Origin: Hofstenia miamia | Lineage: Eukaryota; Xenacoelomorpha; Acoela | DNA: 64,000 nucleotides | Direction: 5' to 3' | Assembly: GCA_004352715.1 (NCBI GenBank) | Contig: SCFE01000027.1 | Coordinates: 1,202,294-1,266,293, forward strand | Part shown: positions 23,323 to 35,104 of the stretch, in pieces | Position numbering within the stretch: the first letter of the stretch is position 1 | Layout: the number at the start of each line of letters is the position of its first letter | Notes under the pieces: model-generated | What the model saw: only the letters and a program-made list of their open reading frames with translations | What the model was told of the DNA's origin: nothing | The model's database searches: none | Position numbers and translations under genes: made by a program

Positions 23323-23324
23323 TA

Positions 23325-24870
23325 TGTCTCTTCTTAAGGAATTGGCGAAAAAAATATGATATAAAAGGCAAACAAAAAGAAAGTAATAAGTCATTAATCG
23401 TCCATTCACCTTTAAAATGTTCTCCAAGCCTAATAAGGAATATCTGAGTGAATGTAATCCCGGTTTATGCTGATCATTTGTGCAAGAAGTACATGAATGT
23501 ATGTGCACGAAGCATTTGAAAATAGTAATTACTTTTCCATGGAACATTCGAATTCATACCGCTATTAGGACTTGGCAGTATTACAGAAAGAAATCAATTG
23601 CAAGCTTTTACAATGCATATTAAAATTTTTACAAACAAAAGGTATCTCGGGTATAGCATGGCCAAGACACAAGTTCTACAATAATGATAATATATCTCGT
23701 TCTTGAAATTCTTGAGGTAAAGTAGCCCCAGGCTGGTACATACATTGTATACAGTGTTTTATTCTATTGTAAGTATTTGAATGTATGTTTTTATATTTGA
23801 TGACAATATTCATATAAATTACCAGTATTTAATTATCTGATAAAGAATATCACATCTTATCGTAATAAACTGCGACTTTCGACGTTTATATAATGTTTGC
23901 AAAGATTCATTAGAACAGTTCTGTAAGCAGGAAAAATATGCACCTGTTCATATTTCAAGAGGTCCATTCAATTCTATCGGTTGAAAAATTTACTACCAAA
24001 AAGTAAGCAAGATGTCACAAAAAGGTCAATTAAAAACAATAAATTTCAGCCCAAACAAATATAAATAAAATTTGTAAAAATCCATGTTTAAGGAATTGGA
24101 ATTTTTCAATATTTTACATTTGTTTAGGTAGTGAATTCGAGCTTCAAATGGCAACATTAATGATTCCTTTATAAACATTATTTATGCTTACACATGCAAA
24201 AAGTTTTGATTTTAATAGGCAGAGCACCACATTAAAACTAGGGTGTGGTGCCCATCCCAACTTAACTATTCAAATTATGCAGATATAAAGAATTTTTAAA
24301 GAAAATTTTCATGCACATTGTTGCTAATATATCCGGTTTTATTTCATAAATTTCAATATATCATATAAACTTTTCCACTAATGACTTGAAATATGTAACA
24401 TGTCAAATTGTTTATATTATGTATTTGTTCAAAAAATTTGTTATTTTAGAACATTAAAAAAATGGTTACTGATATAGTAAAACCATATTGAAATTATGGA
24501 AAGTTACAGTGAGGAACATTTCTAATCAATTCAATAATAATAGTAAATACAATGAAAATACACATCAAACAAAAACATAGAACAGCTAAATACATTTGTA
24601 CAATAAATAAATCTTTATGGAAAAGCAAATTTGTAGATCTCCATTGCACGGAAATTTTTAGATCTAAAAATACATTTTAAAATTTGTTTAAATACATGAA
24701 AAACTACAACTAATAAAAAAAAACTTCCAAAATATCAATAGCATGCATATTTCTTATTTAACTATTTTTTGACCCTCCATAGAGTAATGCAAAAGGAAAC
24801 GATATTATTTATACCTGCTCATTCGGCAAATACAACGAGAACATTTCTGGAGGAAAATAGTGTCAGTTTT
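23325..24870. other. AT-rich non-coding stretch
   Basis: I find no domain-bearing ORF and no clear repeat. Confidence 0.5.
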
Positions 24871-25343
24871 GCCCCATCCACCATATAGTTCGGATCTAGC
24901 TTGAGCTGACTTCTGTTTGTTTGAATATACCAACAACGAAACTATTTGAGTCGATTGAAAAGGTACTGGAATCTGTCGGAAAAATCCGTGAAGAATTCAC
25001 TTCCGTTGAACAAGGTTTTACTTATGTTGCCTTTTTTAAACAGCTAAAGCGCAGTTCACATTATTTTGAAATGTCTCCAGGGCTGTAATTGGAGTGCCAC
25101 TCTACGATGCATTTATTGCTAATTGTCTAAATGACCGGATATATGATCAGTGCGGTTTTAGAACTATAAAGAATTCAACAGACAATTATGAAAAAGCACT
25201 GGCAGATGCACACAAACAATGTTTACCAAGGTCAAACTAAAGATTGCGCTTTTAGGAAAAAAGAAGTAAGCAATACCAAAAATATCAAAATGTTAAAAAA
25301 TATTTGTGTGGCCTTAAACTTTTGCAAATGAATATATATATAT
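24871..25343 (+). pseudogene. Unidentified decayed coding segment
   Basis: Short protein-like runs appear in different frames (IREEFTSVEQGFTYVAFF, then VPLYDAFIANCLNDRIYDQC, then DNYEKALADAHKQC). They are interrupted by stops and followed directly by a TA tract and gap. They could come from a retrotransposon polyprotein, but no diagnostic motif is visible and I do not assign one. Confidence 0.3.
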
Positions 25344-25897
25344 NNNNNNNNNNNNNNNNNNNNNNNNNNNNNNNNNNNNNNNNNNNNNNNNNNNNNNNNN
25401 NNNNNNNNNNNNNNNNNNNNNNNNNNNNNNNNNNNNNNNNNNNNNNNNNNNNNNNNNNNNNNNNNNNNNNNNNNNNNNNNNNNNNNNNNNNNNNNNNNNN
25501 NNNNNNNNNNNNNNNNNNNNNNNNNNNNNNNNNNNNNNNNNNNNNNNNNNNNNNNNNNNNNNNNNNNNNNNNNNNNNNNNNNNNNNNNNNNNNNNNNNNN
25601 NNNNNNNNNNNNNNNNNNNNNNNNNNNNNNNNNNNNNNNNNNNNNNNNNNNNNNNNNNNNNNNNNNNNNNNNNNNNNNNNNNNNNNNNNNNNNNNNNNNN
25701 NNNNNNNNNNNNNNNNNNNNNNNNNNNNNNNNNNNNNNNNNNNNNNNNNNNNNNNNNNNNNNNNNNNNNNNNNNNNNNNNNNNNNNNNNNNNNNNNNNNN
25801 NNNNNNNNNNNNNNNNNNNNNNNNNNNNNNNNNNNNNNNNNNNNNNNNNNNNNNNNNNNNNNNNNNNNNNNNNNNNNNNNNNNNNNNNNNNNNNNNN
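25344..25897. other. Assembly gap inside a (TA)n tract
   Basis: 554 n lie within TA repeats. ORFs drawn across it are artefacts of the n run. Confidence 0.95.
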
Positions 25898-25929
25898 TAT
25901 ATATATATATATGTGTGTGTGTGTTATGT

Positions 25930-25961
25930 GACCGGTTTCGATTTAAAATCATCGTTAATGG
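25930..25961 (-). repeat. Short Penelope-like 3' end
   Basis: GACCGGTTTCGATTTAAAAT followed by CATCGTTAATGG matches the 3'-end sequence of the Penelope remnant at about 18891-18920. It likewise abuts a TA/TG microsatellite. It is probably a severely truncated second copy. Confidence 0.5.
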
Positions 25962-25978
25962 AACGAACGTGTTCCGGT

Positions 25979-26778
25979 TATTGAAGAGGCATTAGCGGAA
26001 GCATCCTCCTCAAATGTCTATGGCTGTTCTTCCACACGGAAAATTGCAGAAACTACTGAAACCAGCCAAATAAGAGTTAGCCGCATTCTGAAGAAGAAAT
26101 TGTCTCTGTACCCATATCATATTACTATTCACCAGGCACTCAGTGATCAAGATAAACTCGTAAGGAGTTTGCAAACTGGATGTTAAACCCCTGGGATGAG
26201 ATTGACCGTATTGTTTGGAGTGACGAGGCTACGTTTTAATTAGACGGTAGAATTAACCGGCATAACTGTGTCATATGGAGCACTGATAATCCACATATCA
26301 ATATCAGTAAATCACTCCATAGTCTTTGGGTGATGGTTTGGATTGGCTTCTCATCACATGTTTTCACTCCTTCATTCTTCTTCGAGAACACAGTAACTGC
26401 CCAATCTTACTTAATCGAAACACATTTGCTACCTTTCTTACATAATAAACGGAAACTATCGTCAACAATTTTTCAGGAGGATCGGGCCCCTGCCCATTAG
26501 TGTTCAGGTTAGAGAACTCTTATCGGACGAGGGTTAACAGTTAAGTGGTCACCAAGGTCTCGAGATCTATCTCCACTGGATTACTGGTTGTGGCCTCTCT
26601 TAAAAGATAGAATCTACCATCAAGGCTAACCAAATGATATTGGTCAGATGAAAACAAGCATCACTGAAGAAGTTTCAAAAATTACACGTGGGGAAATGAT
26701 AGCTGCAATCAACAATTTGCACTGGAGATATGAACTAGTTCTTGAGGTGAACGGAGGACTTTTCGAACAATTGTTATA
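25979..26778 (+). pseudogene. Tc1/mariner-IS630 superfamily transposase, degenerate
   Basis: The order is a helix-turn-helix (STRKIAETTETSQIRVSRIL), FANWMLNPWDEIDRIVWSDE (first Asp, in WSDEA), INRHNCVIWSTDNPH, VMVWIGFSSH, FQEDRAPAH (second Asp), then WSPRSRDLSPLDYWLW (third Asp) and LKDRIY. The C-terminal tail is ITEEVSKI and VNGGLFEQLL. This pattern (S-P-D-L-x-P-L-D-x-x-L-W at the third acid) fits IS630-like transposases found in insects and other invertebrates, and differs from the Tc1 copy at 22 kb. Breaks are a frameshift near 26160, a stop after EATF (about 26237), and stops near 26500. I found no terminal repeats. Confidence 0.75.
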
Positions 26779-27170
26779 CACTAGAAAATTTCCTTTTCAT
26801 TTGTTCTTAATAATAAATGTTGCATATTCTTTTTCTGCTAACCTTTTGTCAAAAATAGCTTTTTAAAAAAGTAACGACATTTTGACTCACCCGTATATAT
26901 AAGTTTAAAAATAGTGCATATATGTCTTAAAGCTCATTACAAAATTGCAGAAATATTTCTCAACAAAATTTGAAAGAATTGTTGAATACATTTAGAAACA
27001 TGAATGCAACTTTTCAAGAGCGTGGCTCAATTAAATCAGTGTGCTCATAGATACAGGCGCTAATGATTACAATGTCCTTGCGTTTTTGTGACTAGAATTC
27101 ATACCTAGGAAAACCAAAATAAAGCAATTACGAAAATTTCAAGAAGATAACGACAACCAAAAATTCAGAA

Positions 27171-28590
27171 GTGTGTGATATGAAAACTTCCAAGAAAAAA
27201 ATGACGGATCACATAGATAATGTCAATTCAAATTTATCTGCAAACCATAGGGCATTAATTTTGTCATTTTATAAAACTAGAAAGCACCGAAGGGTCTATC
27301 ATTGTGAAACATGCAACATGCGATTCATTAACAAAAGTTTACATGCTTTGAAAAACCCAAGCCATGATTTGATCCAAATAGAGCCTAATTCATTACCAAG
27401 AAGTATTCGAATGAAAATTAATTGCCATACTAGTATCATGGGCGATGGCCAAGAAATTGAAATAGTTAGTAACTACGTAAAATATAAAAACTCCAAAGGA
27501 GAACTATGTGGCGATAGTTCAAAATTTAAAAAATGCACAGAACAAATTCTGTCTACCACCTGGCTTAGAACTAATAAAATGCGAGATTCGTCAAAAATTT
27601 TGAATGATATTAGTGCTCAACACAATTATGAGGCTTCAACCTGCTTGTTGTTATTAACATGTATACAAAGCTTTGTAGAGTATTTAAATAGGCATGAGTG
27701 CAAAACGAAGTTAAATTTTCATGCTAGGTGTGGGGAAATAAAAGATTGCCGTTATATATAAAGAAAGCTTGAAGCAAGTGCAAAACCTTTAAAAGTGGAC
27801 AAATTCCACCTCTAGAGATAGTGACTAAAGTCTTAAGAATACAGGAAAAGAATACGGCTAATTTTCCTCCAGCTACAAATAAAAATGAATTGCAGACCAG
27901 GTCCTTTACTCAACATAACTGTTAAAGATTATAAGGAAATGAATGATGTCATTAAAATAACAAGTCATAAATATAGTGTAAGAATAAAAATTGATAAAGT
28001 GCAATAAAAATTGGATCGATCAGATGTTAATGGAATTTTTTTTTCTTCAATAGCTTTTATTAGTTTGCCCAATTTGCATATGTACAATTAAGTATAATAC
28101 ATATTTACAATATATACAAGCACCTAAATATACACATGCACTACAAACTAAGCTAGACAATTAAGATTAAAACACTAAAAATTTGAAAAAGAGTTTAAAA
28201 AAGCCGAAGTTAATTTTTGGGAATGGGCAAAACAAGATAGAAACAACAATGCCGAAAATAATCGAGAACATTGTTCAAAAGTTTTTTCCATTTGCTATAA
28301 ATTTTGCCTTAAATCCTACAAGCATTCGAAAACTTTGGGATACATATGTGCACAGTGACGAAAGGCTAAACGAGCTACGAACCGCTGACTTTGAGCAAAC
28401 TGGCCACTCGGCTGAAACAGCCCAGAAGCATTATGTGCAAAAAATGAGTGATACACGGTTTACTGAACTATCCTCTTATTATGAAAGTGTAATTACCGAA
28501 AAAGAAAATAATATGCCGAACACAAATGACGCACAGAGTCTAACTAGAGATTTACGCAGTAAATCTAAGCAAAAAGCACATCACAAGTAA
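27171..28590 (+). pseudogene. Tyrosine-recombinase element (Crypton-like?), interrupted
   Basis: An N-terminal ORF (27171-27761, 196 residues) has a possible zinc-binding HCETCNMRF. After stops, 27889-28008 reads NCRPGPLLNITVKDYKEMND, then ITSHKYSVRIKI. That looks like tyrosine-recombinase box I (Arg in RPG) with the beta-strand Lys (SHK). About 160 bp of AT-rich sequence (about 28020-28180) intervenes. The last ORF (28183-28590, including a non-ATG start) has NPTSIRKLWDTYV (second Arg) and TGHSAETAQKHYV (box II His and the nucleophile Tyr). The order R-K-R-H-Y is right for the family. No reverse transcriptase is seen nearby, which argues for a Crypton-like DNA element rather than DIRS/Ngaro, but that is inference. 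It is inactive as sequenced. Confidence 0.55.
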
Positions 28591-28799
28591 AACGGAAAAA
28601 TCGTACAAATGCTTATTATGGGAAATAACAGGAGTCCGATTTATCTGATACTTCCATAGATTCAATTGAAAATTCTTCTGATGCATCACAATCTACTTGT
28701 ATTTATGAAGAATTCAAATCTAAGGGGAAGCGCAGTGGCAAGCAAAAGAAATTTATTAAAGCATTGCATACTTTCAAAAAAACTAGCGTATCTTGAATT

Positions 28800-29075
28800 G
28801 AAACCGAAAAAAATTCTTAAAAAGATTTCACTCTGTTGATCATCCACTTTCAAAGGCTAATTTGTGAGAAATGCTACCAAAGGATACCCTAGTCATCAAT
28901 ATCGAAAATACAAGCAAAGATATATTTCGCTTTCAAACATTTCAATTAACTTAATTTTGTTGTTAATGTTTTAATAATAAACTGTTTATCTACAAAATGT
29001 GATGTGTTCAGCGCCGGAAAATATCTATTTTCTTATTCAGCGCCGGAATAAATTTCAAGGGATTTATTCAGCGCC

Positions 29076-29110
<35 letters not shown>
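28800..29110. repeat. Triplicated TTCAGCGCC motif next to (TA)n
   Basis: TTCAGCGCC occurs at 29007, 29036 and 29067 with 29 and 31 bp spacing. The first two copies continue GGAA. A TA microsatellite follows (about 29080-29108). The GC-rich core stands out locally. It could be a short tandem repeat or the end of an element. Confidence 0.6.
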
Positions 29111-31295
29111 CATTATATGAGCATGCATTCACTACAAACAAGAGCAGCTGTGTGCATTTCCAATTATAGGATAATAAATTTGAACTTGCATGTGGAAATT
29201 TTCTATTCTTTTGCAAAAAGTAGTAATGATATTTCTATTTAGTCGCATTAAGTGGTCTAATAGAGATGAACAAAATGTTCATAAAAATGTTCAAATTACA
29301 TACCCATAGTTTTTGAAAAAGCACAACTTAATCCATTTTGAGTGGTAATTGAGGGAATGATGTCATCATCATATTTTGGCAAGAAAGAACGCATTGGCTA
29401 CAGCAGCTTCCGCTAACACTCATCTACAGTATTTGTAATTCTATTTCATCTAATATGAAATCAATTTCGAATACAAGATTTCTATTTCAAATTAATTTTG
29501 TGATTGTATTGATTTGAAGTAAAATAGAATATTATTGAAGTCGCATAACATAAAATTGCAGATCAAGATGATTATTCTTGATGAAAGTGAAGGTTAATGG
29601 CGATTACTACTACGACGTAGGCGTTTGAATAAACACTTGAATTTAATTTGTAGTTGCACAGCTTTCTTCACAGATATAGTCAAATATTGCGGCGTCGTGG
29701 GCAGTATAAAAAAGAAATACGACAATGAATTGTGCATGTAGCAGGAACTGGAGACAACGTTGTACAAATAGCACTACTGTGCATTTTATTGAAAAAGAAA
29801 TTTTGGAGGTTATTCCCAAAGAAAAAGAGGAATTAGGCATCAAAATTGAGACGATAATATGGCTGAATTGTCGAATCAGCCAACTGTTTCTGTCAAGGTC
29901 TTCAATTCAAAAATCTCCCAGAACGCATAACTGAGGCGGGTAATTAACGTGAGGATGGAACAACCTTTTACATTTGCTACATAACTCAATGTATGAATAT
30001 GAATATGTTGGATATTTGGGACTAATAATGACTCTCGTTTTTGTTTGCTCAAATGGTAGTTTTTGTTTGAAAGTTCTTGTATTTCAAATAGATTTCTTAT
30101 TTTTTAAATGGTTCCCTTGTAAGAAATTATTTTCCTATCTTCGAACTAGATTTCTAGTTGTTCGAAATTGACTTCAAAACAAAATTCTGCAGAATTCTTG
30201 TCTCAAATTTCTTTCGTGTGGAAAGAAAAGATCCTTTAATTGAAGAAATCATTATAATTTTCAGAGATGATTTCTTTCTTCGCTAGAAAATATAGATGGA
30301 CTTTACGTAAGTTGTTAAAATAAACTACGATAAAGTTATTCATATCAATCGTGTAATAATTATTTTGATTTCTGGCAACGTTCACTTTAGTCGGGTTTCG
30401 GTTTTATTTGTTTTTGGTGAAAAGAATACATTATTGTGAAAACTAGTACTGATAAACCTTGGATCGCTTAGAAATCATATATAATAAATATTGGTGAAGA
30501 CCTCAATTTTAAAATTGTAAAGTATGGCTTATAACAGATGTGTAGCCACATGGAAGAAGCTAGCCTTTTTAATAAAACGAAAAATTGGCAGGTGATCCTC
30601 TCTATGAATAAGTGCTTTTCATTAAATGAAAACTTTATATGTACATGTACAATGTACATGTTACTCTATTTGATGCATTTTGTTCACTCACAAGCTTACA
30701 AGCTTATATTGCTGATGCGAAATTTAGTTTCGTGCACAAGCCCAGGCACTTAAATTACCGTAAGCATTTTTATTCTGTATGCGTAATGAATCAAAGAATT
30801 GAGCGGCAGTTAACACAATTAAGATTGGGCGAGGTGCAATGCGCAATCAAAGAGCTTAACTACATAACCTGCTGGTGTTCTAATTAACGCCAAATTATTT
30901 TGGATAAAACCTAACAGCGCTGTTTGAACATTAAGTGATTTAAATGCTGTCGAAACACTGCCTTATTGTGGTCAGGTCAATTCCAAAATGATGCCGCCAT
31001 GCTGCATACAAAATAGCATATTAAAGAATCTAATTTCGTATTTGGTAAGCTAACCTCAGACATAGACGTAGTCACGGGGTACCCATTCCCCACAAAAGCT
31101 TGATAAGTACTATTCTTTGTAAATGCCTCGAAAAGATATTGCGTACTACACTTCTGCACTATAATACAATTTAAATGTCGAATGATTAGCTGCGACACGT
31201 TATTTAAGCGAAAAATGATTTTAACTACATTTAATTATTTAATTTAAGTGACATGATAGGTGCACTTATTGATTTCCGCAAATTAATTAAAATCA
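29111..31295. other. AT-rich non-coding stretch
   Basis: I see no supportable gene. Short ORFs lack domain character. ATGTACATGTACAATGTACATGT-like inverted repeats near 30638-30661 are short and low-complexity. Confidence 0.45.
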
Positions 31296-32915
31296 GTGCT
31301 TTCAATAGAAGAACCGAAAAGGAAGCTAATAATCTTAAATGGTCGGCGCAAAATTTCAAAATCCCTAATTGCTTTAGAATTGAAAGTGATCCACTTAATC
31401 TTCTACCGAGTTTTGGAACGTGATACAGCTGACAGAAGAGCAGATGGACCAACTGGTGATGCTAGAACTAGACGAAGAATTAATAGTGGTACTAGCGCAA
31501 TTTTCTCCACACAGGTTGTCTGACAACTTTCAAACCTGCATTGAAGCAATTGGGACAGCCAATCGACCTTGTATTAATGCTAACTATCCAGCTGGTACAT
31601 GGGTTTTCCAACAGGATGAGCAAAAGCTCATACTTCGAATGTAACACAGTATTGGATGCGTAGCAATTGATCGAGCTTTTGGGACAATAATGAATGGCCT
31701 TGTTCAAGGGCTATTGCAATCTATTGGTTTGGTCAGAGATGAAACTTATAATGACAGACAAAGCTCAATCGCTACAATAAAAAATGCTGTGTAAACGAAG
31801 TGGCAAAGTTAGTATGTTAAAATAATGTCGATAATCAGAGGTCATTTGATAAACTACCAAGAAACAATTATTTGCACGATCCTGGTGGCGCACTGCCTGG
31901 AAACATGAAGAAGGAATTTAACATTGAATTTGCATTAGGAACAATTGCTGATGAATGCAAACACCTGACTGATAGAGAATTGATAGCAGTTGTTGTTTGA
32001 TATACCTATCATGGTTTAATCAATGAATGCGTTGCTGTTTTGAAGAACTTGCTTAAATGGGTGCAGTTGCTCTTTTTTTAGTAAAATATTGGATTATGAT
32101 CCTATGATCATTTGGCGTTCTACTTTCACTGCTGTTATCAAAAAAAAACATACCCTGATTCTATTGTTGGTATGAAAGTTGAACAAACAGGAGATGTAAC
32201 TCGATCGAAGATAGATATCACATAAAGAAACTTGTTCATGATTCTTGCAACTTCTAGACTTTACTTTGGTAATGCCAAAATATTCTACTGCTAGAGCAAA
32301 AGCAATCCCAATTTCTGTTTCAAATTAAAATTTCGTCATTTTAATTTTAGCTAGTTATAATATTATTTTGGACCATTCCATATATACTTCCTATGCATTG
32401 CAGCTGAAAACAAAAATGTGATATCGACTATTTCTCTTATTAAGTGACTTAATCAAAAGCTGCAAGAATTTTAAACTGATGAGAAATTAGCTAGCGTCAA
32501 TGCTTACGTGGAAGACACGATTAATCAGTATTATACTATATAGAAGACTCAAGCTAATGAGGCTGGCAGACTTTGGCGAAAAACAATAATAATTCAAAAT
32601 TCTAGTTGAATTAAATGGGCGAATGGCGGTATTCAGCATAACATAATGAGAGCTTCAAATTTGTGATATCTCGTGGCAAGATTCTCTACAACTTTGTTAA
32701 ACTTCACAAGATCAGTGTTCCAAATGCAGAGCTGGACACGTTTCGTAGTTGTTCAACTTGATGTACAAGTATTGCATGACAACAGTATGGTACATCCAAA
32801 TATCACTTTTTCAACGTCTGTCAATCTTGCGAGACTCTTTTCTACCAAAAAACATTGTGCTCAAGCCCAGACGAAATTCTCAAAATATATAAAAGTCAGC
32901 GAAGAAGACCTTTAA
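31296..32915 (+). pseudogene. Unidentified decayed coding region
   Basis: The region has better protein character than its surroundings, but frames change repeatedly. Examples are QLTEEQMDQLVMLELDEEL (31426-31482), ALPGNMKKEFNIEFALGTIA and DECKHLTDRELIAVVV (about 31890-31995), and CETLFYQKTLCSSPDEILK (about 32830-32890). I tested short GT-AG introns informally and did not find a consistent splice solution. No catalytic motif is recognisable. It may be an old mobile-element polyprotein or a host pseudogene. Confidence 0.25.
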
Positions 32916-33063
32916 TTTTGTCATAATACAGATTTCTTGATTGTTTTATTTACGTTACATCTAGTTTTATGTTCGAGTTATTCTTCCTGCTAATTATGAA
33001 AGAACATGAATTCGTAATTGCATTTATCAGCAATGCAGTGCAAAAAGATAATATATGTAGATC

Positions 33064-33443
33064 CAGGGTTGGCAAAAAAGTGTTTTTTTTACAAAAAAAA
33101 CGTTGTAAACGTTTAAAACAATGTTTTTTTGTTTTCAACAAAACCAGCTTAATGTACGAAAATTTTGCTAAAAACACATATAGTGGCAAACATTACATTA
33201 CGATAAACTTATCAGCATTCATTTTTCGTTTCATACACGTAAACAAAATGCAAATTTTGCTATTTTTTGGTAGAAAATCGGTTATAAAAGTACGAATGGA
33301 CGAAACCCAAAAATTATTTCCGCTACATTTTCCTATATGAATTTGAAAAAAAAATATTTGAAAAACACTGCAAAAAAACAGTTGTTTTAAACAGTATTTA
33401 AAACATGTTTTAAACAGGTCCCGTTTAAAACATGCCAACCCTC
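33064..33443. mobile_element. hAT-type MITE with 8-bp target duplication
   Basis: The ends are CAGGGTTGGCA and TGCCAACCCTC. They are flanked by tgtagatc (33056-33063) and tgtacatc (33444-33451), an 8 bp target duplication with one mismatch, as is usual for hAT elements. The interior is T/A-rich with repeated GTTTAAAAC-like strings (for example 33379-33430) and no transposase. Related ends occur at about 56200-56276 and at the outer end of the hAT transposase remnant (60911-60923). Confidence 0.75.
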
Positions 33444-34184
33444 TGTACATCGCTGCATTTTTAAAAGCTGCCTACGATAGGTATAACAAAAAACGTGCCT
33501 GTAAATTCAAAATATTATATAAGCAACATGCAATACAAATATTACACTGTGTGAAATGTCAAAGCCAAGAAATTTCTATGAAAAACAGATGTCTATATAA
33601 TTAATAACTTTTTCAGACAAATTTATGTTTAAGTTCTTGGGATTCCTCATTGCACGATAGTACGAAATTAAAAGCATGTATGAAAGTGGGGGTTGACAAC
33701 AGCTGTTTTCATCAATATTTGCTAAGTAACTAAGCTGGTTCAATTCTTGCGCTGCCCTTAAAAAATGCTTCCGACTTGCTAAATCGGTTATATTTAGAAT
33801 GCATTTAACAATTCTGTTGAGCAAAATACTTAAATGTTCATCACTCCAAATACACTGAACGACGGAAATCCGTTACTACAAAAAGGAAAAAATTCTTGTG
33901 ATGTACAATAATCTCGTAGTATGCCTATATTCCGCATGCCGTGGTTTTTTGGAAAGCATAGACCTATTTAAAAATCCTACTAAATTCTGTGTTTTCTCAT
34001 TTTCATAACAATAAAATTGGGTAATATGAATTAAGTGAAATAAAATGCTTAAATATTAGAAAAATTAAAATCAATTATGGGCGAGGTTAGAAATATATCA
34101 AGAAACGTTAAAGCAATTCACATCATTTGACAGGAAATATATTATGAAAATCTTTGAAACGTTGACAAATAAAATGACTTCGGA

Positions 34185-34693
34185 TGCTTCTGATTGTCAA
34201 TGGGATGCCCACGATATTTATAATATCGTGGTTTTACTTCAAGTTACACTTTAAAATTTGAAACCATTTTCACGTGAATGACCTCTGCAGTCGATACATA
34301 AATACACCAATTAAAATAGTTAAGTGGCAAGTTAATTACCAGCATATTGAATTACTGTTTTTTTATTGCTACCATGTAACACAAACATGTCTCTACACGT
34401 TGACTTTGACAATTTCATTAAATGTTGTNNNNNNNNNNNNNNNNNNNNNTGCTTCTGATTGTCAATGGGATGCCCACGATATTTATAATATCGTGGTTTT
34501 ACTTCAAGTTACACTTTAAAATTTGAAACCATTTTCACGTGAATGACCTCTGCAGTCGATACATAAATACACCAATTAAAATAGTTAAGTGGCAAGTTAA
34601 TTACCAGCATATTGAATTACTGTTTTTTTATTGCTACCATGTAACACAAACATGTCTCTACACGTTGACTTTGACAATTTCATTAAATGTTGT
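34185..34693. other. 244-bp block repeated across a 21-n gap
   Basis: 34185-34428 and 34450-34693 read the same (constant offset 265; identical where I compared them). Each contains the palindrome CCACGATATT-TAT-AATATCGTGG. With the 21 n between them this is best explained as an overlap that was not merged, not a biological tandem duplication. Confidence 0.8.
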
Positions 34694-35104
34694 AACAAGA
34701 ATATGTTCTAAACGTGTCTCAGACAACAATGACACACTAATATTATAACTAATGCAATCTATCACAAAAAGAGTAGCCGATTTTTGTGAATCTGAGTTGT
34801 ATAATAATAGATGATCTTTTATATAAGTGTGTGGATATTGTACTTTTTAATCTAAAGGATGACTACAAAAAATTGCGACGAATTTGTCAGTTGAACATTA
34901 GTAAATAAAAATGAATTCAGCTCACAATTTTACGTGTAATATAAACGTTCGTAGTATAAATATATTCATACACTTTTTTTAATGTCGACATATTTTGCAT
35001 TATTTCTCCCCAACACTAATGTCATGCAGTCATTGAAGCAATTGGATACAAACAAAATTATATTTTACATAAAGGTAACGGCAAAGCATTTTCTGTGAAA
35101 TATT

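Noticed and set aside
25304-25984. ORFs of more than 200 codons crossing the n run
   Set aside because: Most residues are X from the gap and the rest are TA-repeat translations. The same applies to the ORFs across 37020-37551, 44526-44910, 59139-59444 and 60700-61996.
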